Assembly: GCF_025787225.1 (NCBI RefSeq)
Contig: NZ_CP090958.1
Coordinates: forward strand, 2,156,550-2,220,549
Source of the DNA: Saxibacter everestensis
GTDB lineage: Bacteria > Actinomycetota > Actinomycetes > Actinomycetales > Brevibacteriaceae
Direction: 5' to 3'
Length of the DNA: 64,000 bases
Shown: piece by piece, positions 1 to 9,217 of the stretch
Layout: each line of letters starts with the position of its first letter
How positions within the stretch are numbered: position 1 is the first letter of the stretch
The notes under the pieces: generated by a model
Database searches by the model: none
What the model saw: the letters and a program-made list of their open reading frames with translations, nothing else
What the model was told of the DNA's origin: nothing
Translations under genes and position numbers: made by a program

Positions 1-2234
1 GGCCGAGCAGCCTCGTCATCGCCGCCGTCTTCCGGGGCGACCAGCGAAACAAAGGCCGACGGCGCGGCATCCTCATCCCGTACTGCGGTGACAATCAGCT
101 GCTTTCTCGCCCGGGAACATGCCACGGCGAAGGTTCGCAGTTCGTCGTCGAGAGTCTCCCTGCGCTGTGCCCTGCCCGAACGCTTCTCATTGTCGAGCAC
201 GGCGTCGACGATGTCTCCTGCGCCCAGCAGCGACCCGCGCAGGGTGAGGTTGGGCCAGCTACCCTCCTGCACATCAGGGATGACGACGAAGTCCCATTCC
301 CTCCCCGAGGCTCCCGCTGCCGTCGTCAGCGTTACGGCGTCTTCGTGCGCCGCTCGTTGCGCCAGGGAATCTTCGGTAACACTCTGCCGAAAGACGTGTT
401 CAAGGAACGCGGTCGAGCGTGCGCCCGGAAACAGAGTGTCAAACTTCTCCGCGGCAGCGAACAGCCGCATCATTGCGTCGAGGTCCGCATTGGCGGCATC
501 CTGATCCCTGCCCCGGCTCAACGCGGCCTGCTGCCACATCCCGGCGAGTCCGGTGGCATTCCACATCTCCCACAGCAGCTCGTGCGGACCAGCCGCAGCG
601 GCCTTCCGTCCCGCGGCAAGCATCGCCGCGACCCGGCGGGCAGCAGGCGTGACGGCGGCGCCAAGCGTCAGCAGTCGTTCCGGGGCGATTACGGCTTCCG
701 CAAGCAGCTCGTCGCTGGATCGCGACCCGCCACCATGCCTTTCCTCGGCTCGCAACGCCACCCTGAGCCGGCGAAGTTCGACTCCGTCGGCTCCCCCGAT
801 GCGCGAACACAGTAACTCCACAGCCTGGTCAGCGGACAGCTCTAGTTCGTCGCGAGAGACGAGGTGCATTGCCAGCAGCATTGGTCGAACCGCGGGCTCC
901 TCGCGCAGCGGAATGTCTGGCGCGCCATCGCCGACCGGGACTCCGGTGGCAATGAGTTCCCTGCGCAGCGGGCCAAGCGCCGAGGACGACCTGGCCACCA
1001 CCGCCATCTGATCCCAGGGCACCCCGTGGTCAAGATGAGCCGCTCGCAATCGCCCGGCTATCAGCAGCCGCTGAGCCGCGGCTGAACCGACAAGATGAGT
1101 CTCGGCGGCGCCGGTGCGTTCCCCGGCCTCCGGTTGGACGGTTCTGCGTTGGCTTGCCACTCCGGCAACTCCGATGTGAGAGCTGACTCGCTCGGTCACG
1201 GCCCGAAGCGCGGCCGGCTGCCGCCAGGAATTTCGCAGCGTCACCACCCGCGACGACACCCCGAAGCGACCAGAAGCCGCGGCTGCCACCAGACGCGGCT
1301 CGGCGCCCCGGAAGCCCTCAGTCGTGGCATCCGGATCGCCGAAGACGCTGCAGCGCGCCCCCAGCAGGGCAAGCGCATCGACAAGACGGGCGCCGGCTTC
1401 GGTCAGGTCCTGGATGTCGTCGACCACGACGTATTTCGGCACCCGCCAATTCGCGAACCCGACCGCAGCGCCCGCCGACAGGCCTGCTCCGGCAGCTTGC
1501 CGAAGCAGGCCGGTAGCGGTAGCGACCACCGCAGCCGGATCGTAACCGCCGCCAAGCTGAAAACCTGCGACCTGTTCATACTCCTCAAGGACATCTGCAC
1601 AGGCCAGCCACTCCGGCCGCTGTCTTTCGTGTCCCAGCCGGCTCAGGTCCTCGGCAGAGAGGCCCCACTCCATCGCCCGCATCAGGACCTCACGAAGCTC
1701 GTGCCGGAATCCGTCGGTAGCCCGGACCTCTGCCGTTATGCCCGCTGGCCACTCCGGCTCGCGCCCTTCGCCCCGGCTATGCCCGTCCAACAGCGCGCGC
1801 AGCACACTGTCCTGCTCGGGGCCGGAGATGAAAGTGGGCGCCGGATCACCCAGGGCGGCTGCCCTCGCCCTCACCAGGCCGAACGCCAGGCTGTGCGGCG
1901 TCCTTGCCAATGGTCCGGAACTGGCGATCCGGAGCCGATCGCTGAGCTGCTGCCGCAGTACGGAAGCACGATCCCGGGTCGGTGCCAGCGTGAGGATCTC
2001 GTCAATCGAAACGCCCTGCCGGGTCAACGCGGCAACGCATTCCACCAGGGTGCTGGACTTGCCGGTTCCGGGAGCACCCAGCACGACGACGGGCAGATCG
2101 GAACACAGCAGGTCGATGGCCCGTTCCTGCTCGGGATCGCGAGTGTTTTCGGGTAGCGCAGCGCAGCCAGTCGGCGGATGAGCTGGGGAAGCGGTTCGCC
2201 GAGCAGGCGGCCTGAAACGTACCGGGCTGTGCAT
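1..2234 (-). CDS. adnA: AdnA-type UvrD/REP helicase, N-terminal part (3' end outside window)
   Basis: The frame is open from an ATG at 2234 to the window edge, about 744 codons without a stop. It encodes a superfamily 1 helicase: Walker A GAPGTGKS at residues 53-60, a DDIQDL motif II, and GDPD followed by FRG in motif III. The glutamine usual after GDPD is replaced by Ala-Thr. Family knowledge: AdnA pairs with AdnB as the actinobacterial helicase-nuclease that resects double-strand breaks, and its RecB-like nuclease would lie beyond the edge. The gene follows moeZ and the ATL gene on the same strand, the order I recall for M. tuberculosis Rv3202c. An unrelated UvrD-like helicase is the alternative, but the context favours AdnA. 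Confidence 0.8.
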   Translation of the reverse strand, partial: MHSPVRFRPPARRTASPAHPPTGCAALPENTRDPEQERAIDLLCSDLPVVVLGAPGTGKSSTLVECVAALTRQGVSIDEILTLAPTRDRASVLRQQLSDRLRIASSGPLARTPHSLAFGLVRARAAALGDPAPTFISGPEQDSVLRALLDGHSRGEGREPEWPAGITAEVRATDGFRHELREVLMRAMEWGLSAEDLSRLGHERQRPEWLACADVLEEYEQVAGFQLGGGYDPAAVVATATGLLRQAAGAGLSAGAAVGFANWRVPKYVVVDDIQDLTEAGARLVDALALLGARCSVFGDPDATTEGFRGAEPRLVAAAASGRFGVSSRVVTLRNSWRQPAALRAVTERVSSHIGVAGVASQRRTVQPEAGERTGAAETHLVGSAAAQRLLIAGRLRAAHLDHGVPWDQMAVVARSSSALGPLRRELIATGVPVGDGAPDIPLREEPAVRPMLLAMHLVSRDELELSADQAVELLCSRIGGADGVELRRLRVALRAEERHGGGSRSSDELLAEAVIAPERLLTLGAAVTPAARRVAAMLAAGRKAAAAGPHELLWEMWNATGLAGMWQQAALSRGRDQDAANADLDAMMRLFAAAEKFDTLFPGARSTAFLEHVFRQSVTEDSLAQRAAHEDAVTLTTAAGASGREWDFVVIPDVQEGSWPNLTLRGSLLGAGDIVDAVLDNEKRSGRAQRRETLDDELRTFAVACSRARKQLIVTAVRDEDAAPSAFVSLVAPEDGGDDEAAR

Positions 2235-2271
2235 ACCCCTATCGAATCATCCGGGTCTGACAGTCCGACCG

Positions 2272-2586
2272 CTAGACCTCTCCCGACCAGCGTCCGCGGC
2301 GCATGTCGATCCGGAACCGCCCCGATTCCTGCCGTATTGTTGGCGTTCCTTCGGCCGCGTACTCGGCAATCGCACGCTCGGCCAGATGCACCGGCAGGGA
2401 TCCGTCTGCGCGGACCACGCGCCACCAGGGCACCGCCGCACCCTCGCGCGCCATAACCTGTGCTACCTGGCGCGGGCCGCCATGCCCCAGGTATTCCGCG
2501 ATATCGCCGTACGTCGTCACCCAGCCGGGTGGTACCAGCCCCACGACATCCAGCACTGCTTCACGAAACTCGTCCCCGGTCACCAC
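2272..2586 (-). CDS. Alkyltransferase-like protein (ATL, MGMT fold without catalytic Cys)
   Basis: This is a roughly 104-residue protein of the O6-methylguanine-DNA methyltransferase C-terminal fold. It has the helix-turn-helix segment around TTYGDIAEYLG, but the active-site motif PCHRV reads PWWRVV, so the alkyl-accepting Cys is Trp. That defines ATL proteins, which bind O6-alkylguanine and flag it for nucleotide excision repair instead of reversing it. I chose the GTG at 2586 because an upstream ATG at 2676 would overlap moeZ by about 70 bases. The GTG at 2583 is equally possible. The gene lies 19 bases after moeZ and 37 before adnA, so co-transcription with the break-repair helicase is likely. 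Confidence 0.85.
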   Translation of the reverse strand: MVTGDEFREAVLDVVGLVPPGWVTTYGDIAEYLGHGGPRQVAQVMAREGAAVPWWRVVRADGSLPVHLAERAIAEYAAEGTPTIRQESGRFRIDMRRGRWSGEV

Positions 2587-2605
2587 AATCCCGGCCCCGC
2601 ACCGA

Positions 2606-3790
2606 TCAATAGCTGGGCTTGTCGGGTTCGATGGTCGTGACCCAGGCCAGAATTCCTCCGGCGACGTGAACGGCATCCTTGAAGCCGGCCTTCTTCAGCG
2701 CGGCCAAAGCCTCGGCCGACCGGGCACCGGACTTGCAATGCAGCACGAGAGGCTTATCCGGCAGCGTCGCCAGGGCTGCCCCCGACACGATGTCCCCCTT
2801 CGGGATCAGAACCGATCCAGGGATCTGCACGATCTCGTACTCGTGCGGCTCCCGGACGTCAACCAGCACAAAGTCATCGGCGCCGGCTTCGCGCGCATCG
2901 AGCCTGACCTTCAGATCGCCGACGGAGATGGTCGAGTCGGCGGCAGCTGTGAGCGCGTCGTCGGAGACCACACCACAGAACGCCGCATAGTCAATGAGTT
3001 CCGTGATCGGCTCGCGCTCCGGATCCCGGCGAATGGCGACCTCGCGCCAGGTAATCTCCAGCGCGTCGAAAATCAGCAAGCGGCCGAGCAAGGTACGCCC
3101 GACGCCGGTGATCAGCTTGATCGCCTCATTGACCATGGTCGAGCCGATCGAGGCGCACAGCACTCCCAGGACACCGCCCTCGGCGCATGATGGGACCATT
3201 CCGGGTGGCGGCGCCTCGGGGTAGAGATCGCGGTAGTTCACCCCGTGCCCTCCCGGCGCATCTTCCCAGAACACCGAGACCTGACCGTCGAACCGATAGA
3301 TCGATCCCCACACATACGGTTTACCCAGCAGCACCGCGGTGTCATTGACCAGGTACCGGGTGGCGAAGTTGTCGGTCCCGTCGAGGATCAGATCGTAATC
3401 GGCGAAGATCTCAAGCGAATTGTTGCTGTCCAGTTGCACCTCGTGCAGTCGCACATCCACCAGAGGGTTGATCGCATGGACCGATTCCTTTGCCGACTGG
3501 GCCTTGGTCCTGCCGACGTCCGCAACTCCATGGATGATCTGCCGCTGCAGGTTCGATTCATCGACGACATCGAAGTCGACGATGCCGAGCGTGCCGACTC
3601 CGGCCGCGGCGAGATAGAGCAGCGCGGGCGAGCCCAGGCCGCCGGCGCCAATGACTAGAACCTTCGCGTTCTTCAGTCGTTTCTGGCCGGGAACTCCGAT
3701 ATCCGGAATGATCAGATGCCGGGAATACCGTTCGATTTCCTCTGGTGTGAGCTCGGAGGCCGGCTCAACGAGTGGGGGCAGCGTAGACAT
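2606..3790 (-). CDS. moeZ: MoeZ: adenylyltransferase/sulfurtransferase (ThiF/MoeB + rhodanese)
   Basis: This 394-residue protein has an N-terminal ThiF/MoeB domain with nucleotide motif GAGGLG at residues 48-53, followed by a C-terminal rhodanese domain with active-site loop CKSGARS (Cys about 352). MoeZ activates the C-terminal Gly-Gly of small sulfur-carrier proteins by adenylation and then thiocarboxylates them. In mycobacteria it serves CysO-dependent cysteine and molybdopterin synthesis. Start at the ATG at 3790 gives MSTLPPLVEP, matching the family; an ATG at 3847 would add 19 residues with no family match. No carrier-protein gene is visible here. Confidence 0.92.
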   Translation of the reverse strand: MSTLPPLVEPASELTPEEIERYSRHLIIPDIGVPGQKRLKNAKVLVIGAGGLGSPALLYLAAAGVGTLGIVDFDVVDESNLQRQIIHGVADVGRTKAQSAKESVHAINPLVDVRLHEVQLDSNNSLEIFADYDLILDGTDNFATRYLVNDTAVLLGKPYVWGSIYRFDGQVSVFWEDAPGGHGVNYRDLYPEAPPPGMVPSCAEGGVLGVLCASIGSTMVNEAIKLITGVGRTLLGRLLIFDALEITWREVAIRRDPEREPITELIDYAAFCGVVSDDALTAAADSTISVGDLKVRLDAREAGADDFVLVDVREPHEYEIVQIPGSVLIPKGDIVSGAALATLPDKPLVLHCKSGARSAEALAALKKAGFKDAVHVAGGILAWVTTIEPDKPSY

Positions 3791-3904
3791 ATCTGTAGTC
3801 TCGCGCTGCCTGGCGATTTTTGCCACCGTTTCGTCATCGGAGGTCATCGACGACGGCTATAAATCTGCCACAGTCGATTGCCAGCGCCCGTTCGATCCAA
3901 CGGA

Positions 3905-4762
3905 TCAAGGGTATGGCCAGGCGTTGTACCGGCAGTCGCCGGTGGAGTAGGTCTGTTGCATCATGACCGGCGCAGGCTTTCCTTTCGCGGGGCAGCTTAC
4001 GTGGCCGTGGCCGAGCCGGTGCCCGACTTCATGGTTCACCAGATATTCCCGGTAGGCGGTCAGGTCGGTGCCGAAGTCGTCGGCTCCCTCGATCCAGCGG
4101 TAGACGTTCAGCACCACGTTGTTGCCGTTGCGACAGGAAACCTTGCCGTGCGTCCGTAGCGGCCGGCACAGCTTTTCCGAGGTCTCCGGCGAGGCCAGTA
4201 TCAATGATGTGTCCGCCTTGCCGTCGCTACGCGCGAAGCTGTAGCCGTCCCGTGTCCATGACCGCTTGTCATTCAGCGTCGTCAACACGAACTGCGAGAA
4301 CTGCTCTCCGTCGATGGGCAGATCGTGCTCGACCTTGATTCTGAGGGTGTGCACCTTCGCGTCGCTTTTCGGCGCCTTCGCCCCACCCGGCACGGTTTGC
4401 AGCTTGCCGGACCCGGCCTGCGGGTAGTTCATGCTTTCGATCCCGGCAGCAAGTCGCGCGATTTCCTCTTTGCTCGGCTCCAACTGTCTGGGCGCGGCAA
4501 ACTTGGCTGCGTCTTCGGTTGCCGGCGCGGCAGCGCTCTCGTCCGGCGCCGACGCCTCTGCCTGGGGAACCGTCTGGGCGGTGAGTTCCTCCGGCTCGCT
4601 CGCCGACCCTCCGGTGAGCACTGGCACCCAGATTGCGATCGCCACGACACAGCTGATGGCGGCTGCGGATGCCAACATCCGGGCCGTGCGCTGATGCGGC
4701 ACCCGAGCATAGCGCCGTCCGGCACGATTGTGCCTTGCCCGGTCCGCGCCACCTAGAATCAC
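3905..4762 (-). CDS. DUF3152 membrane-anchored putative zinc metalloprotease
   Basis: This 285-residue protein has a short basic N-terminus, one membrane segment at about residues 30-50, a Glu/Ala/Pro-rich linker and a C-terminal domain with HEVGHRLGHGH at 244-254. That is the metzincin-type zinc signature HExxHxxGxxH with a Gly variant. Three Cys residues follow or precede it and may form disulfides outside the cell. It is the DUF3152 family, the neighbour of moeZ and of a TetR gene in mycobacteria. A start at the internal Met29 would still keep the membrane segment. No substrate is known to me. Divergent from the TetR gene, with 85 bases between starts. Confidence 0.75.
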   Translation of the reverse strand: MILGGADRARHNRAGRRYARVPHQRTARMLASAAAISCVVAIAIWVPVLTGGSASEPEELTAQTVPQAEASAPDESAAAPATEDAAKFAAPRQLEPSKEEIARLAAGIESMNYPQAGSGKLQTVPGGAKAPKSDAKVHTLRIKVEHDLPIDGEQFSQFVLTTLNDKRSWTRDGYSFARSDGKADTSLILASPETSEKLCRPLRTHGKVSCRNGNNVVLNVYRWIEGADDFGTDLTAYREYLVNHEVGHRLGHGHVSCPAKGKPAPVMMQQTYSTGDCRYNAWPYP

Positions 4763-4847
4763 TTCTGAAACTTTACCGACTTCTTCCGGCGCCCGCGCCG
4801 GGCGGCTCCATGGCTGCGCTCACGGCGTAAGAAAGTAGTATCGACAG

Positions 4848-5474
4848 ATGCCGGAAAAACCACCAGAGCCGACGCGCGTCACGCGGATGCCGCGAGATGC
4901 CCGCCGCGCCCAGCTATTGGAAGCAGCTGGTGAAGTCTTCGTCGAGCGCGGCTACCACGCCACCTCAATGGACGAAATCGCCGAGTCGGCCGGTGTTTCA
5001 AAGCCCGTCCTCTACCAGCATTTTCCCGGTAAGCGGGAGCTCTATCTGGCACTCATTGATTTGAATGCGGCCGCCCTTGAGCAGGCGGTCACCGAGGCGC
5101 TCACATCGACCTCGGACAATAAGCAGCGGGTGGAGGCGACGATAGGCGCATACTTCGATTTCGTCGGTGAGCAACAGAGCCAGTTTCGGCTCGTCTTCGG
5201 CTCGGACTTCCGCGATGACTCTGTGCACGAACGGCTCGCCGCACTGCAACGGGTTTGCGCCGAGGCAATCGGCCAGATCATCGCCGAGGACACCGAAATG
5301 CCACCGTCGAAGGCCCATCTGCTCGGCCGCGCGCTCGCCGGGATGGCGGAGATTTCGGCTCGGCACTGGCTTGCCCACCCGGAGGACATGAGCCGCGAAG
5401 AAGCCGCGGGACTCACCTCCACCCTTGCCTGGCGGGGAATCAGCAGATTCCCGAAGACGCACGCCGACGTCTAA
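4848..5474 (+). CDS. TetR-family transcriptional regulator
   Basis: This 208-residue protein has a TetR DNA-binding domain at about residues 14-60, with AGEVFVERGYHATSMDEIAE and then GVSKPVLYQHFPGKRELY. The C-terminal ligand domain is helical and unassigned. It is the counterpart of Rv3208, sitting divergently from DUF3152 and upstream of DUF3107. The ligand cannot be read from sequence. The short divergent region makes autoregulation and control of the DUF3152 gene plausible. Confidence 0.9.
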   Translation: MPEKPPEPTRVTRMPRDARRAQLLEAAGEVFVERGYHATSMDEIAESAGVSKPVLYQHFPGKRELYLALIDLNAAALEQAVTEALTSTSDNKQRVEATIGAYFDFVGEQQSQFRLVFGSDFRDDSVHERLAALQRVCAEAIGQIIAEDTEMPPSKAHLLGRALAGMAEISARHWLAHPEDMSREEAAGLTSTLAWRGISRFPKTHADV

Positions 5475-5617
5475 GTACCCGCTCGGGAACAAGCCAGCGG
5501 TGGGCGGACGTTGCGCTAACGCTAGGCTGGAAACCAGAAGTTCGCGCCCGATGCGCAGCCGCGTACGAGAAGTTCGCGCGGCTCAATCGGGAGAAACCTA
5601 TAAAGGAGCACAAGTAA

Positions 5618-5842
5618 GTGGAAATCAAGATCGGCGTCCAGAATGCCCCACGCGAACTCGTCCTCGAGTCGAATATGACCGCTGACGATGTTTATCAGGC
5701 AGTCAGCGAAGCAGTCGAAAGCCGCACCGTTCTGCGCCTCGTCGACGAGAAGGGACGCCAGGTGGTCGTTCCTGCTGGGGTTCTCGGCTACGTCGAGACC
5801 GGGTCGGAAGAGTCCCGCCGGGTCGGTTTCGGACCACACTAA
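5618..5842 (+). CDS. DUF3107 small conserved protein (TB9.4-like)
   Basis: This 74-residue protein starts at GTG with an AAAGGAG ribosome site 9 bases upstream (5602-5608). The sequence MEIKIGVQNAPRELVLES and the DEKGRQVVVPAGVLGYVE segment identify DUF3107, a small ATP-binding-annotated family nearly universal in actinobacteria, found next to a TetR gene as in M. tuberculosis Rv3208A. The molecular role is not known to me. The 143-base gap from the TetR gene leaves open whether they share a transcript. Confidence 0.85.
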   Translation: MEIKIGVQNAPRELVLESNMTADDVYQAVSEAVESRTVLRLVDEKGRQVVVPAGVLGYVETGSEESRRVGFGPH

Positions 5843-6259
5843 GTCGGTCTCTGTCGAGCATCGTATCGGTCTGTCGCACTCGGGAACGGAATTGCCCGCG
5901 TGCGACAAACTGACCGCCGAGATAGCTGTCAGTTGTAGCTTCAGTTCCCACGGCAAAACCTACCAATGATCGCGGGCGAGCGTGCTGCTCGTCGTCTTCG
6001 TCGTCGCCGCTGATGGTACCCAGTTCGTCGATACTCGTGGCCGGTTCCGTCTGATCGACGCCATGGCGTTCGATGATCCGGGTTCGTAGCTCCGATTTCA
6101 GATTGATCAGAACCAATGCAAGCCGCCGGAGTGAGCCCGCCTGAGAATGTGTGCGGCGAAGGCTCCGCGCCCCTGATGCTCAGCCGACACGGCCTCGGGA
6201 TCGATGGGCGGCGAACGCCGGTTGACCCGGACCATGGTCCGGCGTGCAGGGTTGTTGCC
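5843..6259. other. 417-base intergenic region, no convincing gene
   Basis: Open frames exist on both strands, but none has a ribosome site, family-like protein or conserved composition. A 36-codon frame near 5979-6087 reads like a hydrophobic start followed by charged residues and then stops; I do not consider it supported. The last part must hold the promoter of the aldo/keto reductase gene. Confidence 0.5.
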
Positions 6260-7225
6260 ATGGAGCTGACTGAGATTTTGGCAGAAGTCCCGGTGCCGTC
6301 GATGGCCGTGGGCACAATGTACTTCGGTACCACCGTTCCGGCCGCTGAGGCGCACTCGGTCTTGGATGTCGCGCACGAGCAGGGCGCGTGGTTCTGGGAT
6401 ACCGCGAACAATTACGCCTTCTGGGCCAAGGGCGGTACCGGGGATGAGTCCGAGAAGTGTCTGGGAGATTGGCTGGCAACCCGCGGTCCTCGGGCCCGCG
6501 AGGAAGTGATGCTGGCCACCAAGGTCGGCGCCCGACCGCGACCGGGCAGCGTCGGCCTTTCCGATCCCATGGGCCTCTCCGCTGCCGCGCTGCGCGAGCA
6601 ACTCACCGATAGTCTGAAGCGGCTGAACACGGCCCACGTCGACGTGCTCTACGCCCACATCGATGATCGGACCGTTCCGCTGGAGGAGACCGTCGGCGTG
6701 CTGGGCGAACTTCAGGCGGAAGGTCTGACCCGAGCCATTGCGGCCAGCAACCTCCGCGCGGACCGTCTCGCCAAGGCCGTCGACGCTGGAGGCCCGTCGG
6801 GAAGCGGATACGCCGCCTTGCAGCAACGTTTTACCTACCTGGTCCCCGACTCCGAAGCGGACCTGTCACCGCACGTCCTGCTCGACGGGCCAATCGAACA
6901 GATTTGCATCAATGCAGGGATCGCCATGCTCGGCTACTCGCCACTGCTCTCCGGGGCCTACACCCGCGACGATCGTCCCCTACCAGACGGCTACGCCACT
7001 TCGGCCAACGACGCCGCGCTCGGAGAACTGCACTCGGTCTCCGATCAGGTTGGGTTGGACGCTGGACAGGTCGTGTTGGCCTGGATGGGCCAACGGGATC
7101 GGCCGGTTCTCCCGGTGATTGGGCTCTCCGGCCCCGAGCAGGTGGACTCCGCCCTTCATGCGGTGTCGACCGCACTGCCGGTCGAGGCTCTCACGCGGCT
7201 GGATGCAGCACGGAGCAGCGCATGA
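6260..7225 (+). CDS. Aldo/keto reductase family protein
   Basis: From the ATG at 6260 the protein has 321 residues in an AKR (beta/alpha)8 barrel. The catalytic tetrad is visible: Asp and Tyr in FWDTANNYAFW, Lys in LATKVGARP, His in LYAHIDD. The NADPH-binding region near the C-terminus is present. An in-frame ATG at 6116 would add 48 residues without similarity to the fold, so it was rejected. The stop overlaps the start of a MerR gene (ATGA), so the two are translationally coupled and the regulator probably controls the reductase. The substrate is not predictable. Confidence 0.85.
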   Translation: MELTEILAEVPVPSMAVGTMYFGTTVPAAEAHSVLDVAHEQGAWFWDTANNYAFWAKGGTGDESEKCLGDWLATRGPRAREEVMLATKVGARPRPGSVGLSDPMGLSAAALREQLTDSLKRLNTAHVDVLYAHIDDRTVPLEETVGVLGELQAEGLTRAIAASNLRADRLAKAVDAGGPSGSGYAALQQRFTYLVPDSEADLSPHVLLDGPIEQICINAGIAMLGYSPLLSGAYTRDDRPLPDGYATSANDAALGELHSVSDQVGLDAGQVVLAWMGQRDRPVLPVIGLSGPEQVDSALHAVSTALPVEALTRLDAARSSA

Positions 7226-7626
7226 ACGCCGACCGGATCCGCCCGGTCGGACAAGTAGCCGCCGAACTTGGCATCAGCGCCGAGACCCTGCGCTATTACG
7301 AACGGCATCGGGTGCTGCCAGCACCGTCCCGGGACGCAGCCGGGCGCCGAGTCTACCGCGACAGCGATGTGCACCTGATCGAGGTGCTGCTCCATCTGCG
7401 CGACACCGGAATGCCGCTGGCCACGATCGCCGAGTTCACCAGGCACGTGGCCCGCGACCCCGATGGAGTGCCCGAACGGCTCGCACTCCTGCGACAGCAC
7501 CGAGCCCACGTGCTCAAGCAACTCGAACAGCTCAGCCAATCACTGGCCGTCATTGACCAGAAGATCACGGACTACGGCCGCCGAGCACGCAACAGCGGTC
7601 TCGCCGATCCAATTGACCGACCCTAG
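7222..7626 (+). CDS. MerR-family transcriptional regulator
   Basis: This 134-residue protein has the MerR winged helix-turn-helix at its N-terminus (GQVAAELGISAETLRYYER), then HRVLPAPSRDAAGRRVY, and a coiled dimerisation helix at about residues 80-120. There is no Cys cluster for metal or Fe-S sensing, so it resembles the small-molecule or redox-responsive subgroup found next to aldo/keto reductases. It overlaps the reductase gene by 4 bases. Confidence 0.9.
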   Translation: MNADRIRPVGQVAAELGISAETLRYYERHRVLPAPSRDAAGRRVYRDSDVHLIEVLLHLRDTGMPLATIAEFTRHVARDPDGVPERLALLRQHRAHVLKQLEQLSQSLAVIDQKITDYGRRARNSGLADPIDRP

Positions 7627-7648
7627 TGGGTGACCGCCCCTCAGTACG

Positions 7649-8104
7649 CTACGCCGTCGGCGGGTCTGAGAGAAGACGCTCGATCTTGTCCGCAAGCTCA
7701 GAAACTGGCCGACGGCCATCGAGTTGAAGGCTCGCTCCCGAGCGGAGCAGTGGTTCAACCTCGACGACGTAGCGCTGAAGCTCCGCTTTGCCTTCGGGCG
7801 ATTTTCCGTAAGGGTTGTTCGTGCGAGCAGAGACGCGCTCAAGCAGAACATCTACGGGTGCGCTGAGCAGCACGACGTGCTCGAACCGGTCGTAGAAGCC
7901 GCCTTGGTTCTCGACAGTTCCTGAGACCACAAGCGCGGATTCATTCGCAAGCAGCGCTGACATGCGAGGCTCGTCCCACGTACCGTCCGGAAGCACCCAG
8001 CCGCCGTGGTCCGTGTCAACGGTTCGATGCCCGCGGAGGGCAAGCTCATCGAGCAACGTCGACTTGCCTGCACCGGACATGCCGGTGACGAGGATACGAG
8101 ACAT
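7649..8104 (-). CDS. Small P-loop ATPase/kinase (AAA family, shikimate-kinase-like)
   Basis: This 151-residue protein begins MSRILVTGMSGAGKSTLLDE, with a Walker A GMSGAGKST at residues 8-16. DTDHGGW follows, and later VDVLLERVSARTNNPYGK, which looks like a lid region. The size and motifs fit small nucleotide or metabolite kinases; no substrate motif is clear. It is convergent with the MerR gene (22 bases between stops). Confidence 0.7.
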   Translation of the reverse strand: MSRILVTGMSGAGKSTLLDELALRGHRTVDTDHGGWVLPDGTWDEPRMSALLANESALVVSGTVENQGGFYDRFEHVVLLSAPVDVLLERVSARTNNPYGKSPEGKAELQRYVVEVEPLLRSGASLQLDGRRPVSELADKIERLLSDPPTA

Positions 8105-8211
8105 GGCAGCCAGTGTACGTTTCCATCACGACGTCATCGCCAGACTGCGGTTCCGCTCACTGGACTGAAGACTCGCTCCTGCAAATCGCCGGACAGCGGT
8201 TCGCTCCTGGT

Positions 8212-8910
8212 CTAAGCCATCAGGTCAAGCGCAGCCATCCGCCGGGAATGCGCCTCGGTGATCCGATTCAGCATCGCGCTGATCTGCAGCAAAACCGGCT
8301 GCGGGGAATCGTTCGACGCGAGCAGGGCGGTCACTCCCCCAGCGGACTCCTGGAACACGCCCTGAGCCTGCGACAGCGCCTCGCCAACCAGGCGGCGACC
8401 CCACAGTGCCAGCCGGCCGCCAAGCCGTTCGTCGCTGGCGATCGCCGAGCGGAGCCGGTCGATCACGAACCCGGAATGCTCGGTATCCGAAAGAACCTCA
8501 TGCACCAGCCTCCGCGTCGGCTCGTCGAGGCTGGCCGAAATCTCCCGGTAGAAGTCCTTCACAATGCCGTCGGACACATATGCCTTCATCAGCGATTCAT
8601 GCCAGTCCCGTGGCTGGGTGCGCTGGTGGAATGTCTGCAACGGCTTCACGAATCGCTCCATGGCGGCGTTGGCATCCACGCCACGTGCGGCGAGGCGCAC
8701 GCTGAGCAGCTCGAAATGGGAAAACTCGGTGGCCGCAACCTTGGCCAACACCACTTTGTCTGCGATCGTCGGGGCGAACTGCGCATCGGTTGCTGTGCGC
8801 TCAAAAGCGCTCAACTCCCCGTAGGCGAGAAGAGCCAGTAGTTCCTCAACGCCCTTGCTGCCGGGGTGCACAGTGGCCGTATCGTCGCCGGTTGACGGGT
8901 TCGAACTCAT
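8212..8910 (-). CDS. Ferritin-like fold protein (MiaE-like diiron)
   Basis: This 232-residue, mostly helical protein has carboxylate/His motifs spaced as in four-helix diiron proteins: GELSAFE in the first helix, EFSHFE (ExxH) in the second, and DTEHSGF in a later helix. It corresponds to the ferritin-like protein beside rhlE in mycobacteria (Rv3210c, from memory). Annotation as tRNA hydroxylase MiaE-like is by fold only; the true reaction is unknown. It is divergent from rhlE. Confidence 0.75.
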   Translation of the reverse strand: MSSNPSTGDDTATVHPGSKGVEELLALLAYGELSAFERTATDAQFAPTIADKVVLAKVAATEFSHFELLSVRLAARGVDANAAMERFVKPLQTFHQRTQPRDWHESLMKAYVSDGIVKDFYREISASLDEPTRRLVHEVLSDTEHSGFVIDRLRSAIASDERLGGRLALWGRRLVGEALSQAQGVFQESAGGVTALLASNDSPQPVLLQISAMLNRITEAHSRRMAALDLMA

Positions 8911-9217
8911 AGCTTCACCCTACTGCGCCGCGCCACGGAAATCGCATCGGTCGCGATCCACAGGTAGGAGCAGGTAGACTGGTAGCTGTTCATCAGATGC
9001 CCGGTCGTACAAAACGCGTGCAACAGCGTGCTTTTGACACAATCGATGTGAAACCGGATCGAATTCTGCCAGCAACCTGGCCTTAGAAATCAGCGATCGG
9101 CTTCTGACCGCTGACTTGGCGCGCAGCCGTTTATTTTTACCCGCCGTCCCTGATGACGAATTTTCGCGGTAGTGAGATTGGCGCGCATGCCCCAAGGCAC
9201 AAGCTTCAAGGATTTAG
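8911..9217. promoter_or_regulatory. Divergent promoter region and probable long 5' leader of rhlE
   Basis: 307 bases separate the starts of the ferritin-like gene and rhlE. A TTGACA hexamer lies at 9034-9039 on the + strand without a clear -10. If used, it would leave a leader of over 140 bases before rhlE, including a local inverted repeat around 9091-9116 and an AT-rich stretch near 9130. Long leaders are common for DEAD-box helicase genes under cold or RNA-decay feedback; that role here is inference. Confidence 0.4.

Noticed and set aside
5475-5617. Possible tRNA or structured RNA before DUF3107
   Set aside because: No cloverleaf or T-loop sequence could be formed; only a good ribosome site at its end.
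5979-6087. Short hydrophobic reading frame in the gap after DUF3107
   Set aside because: 36 codons, no ribosome site, no similarity known to me; insufficient for a small-protein call.
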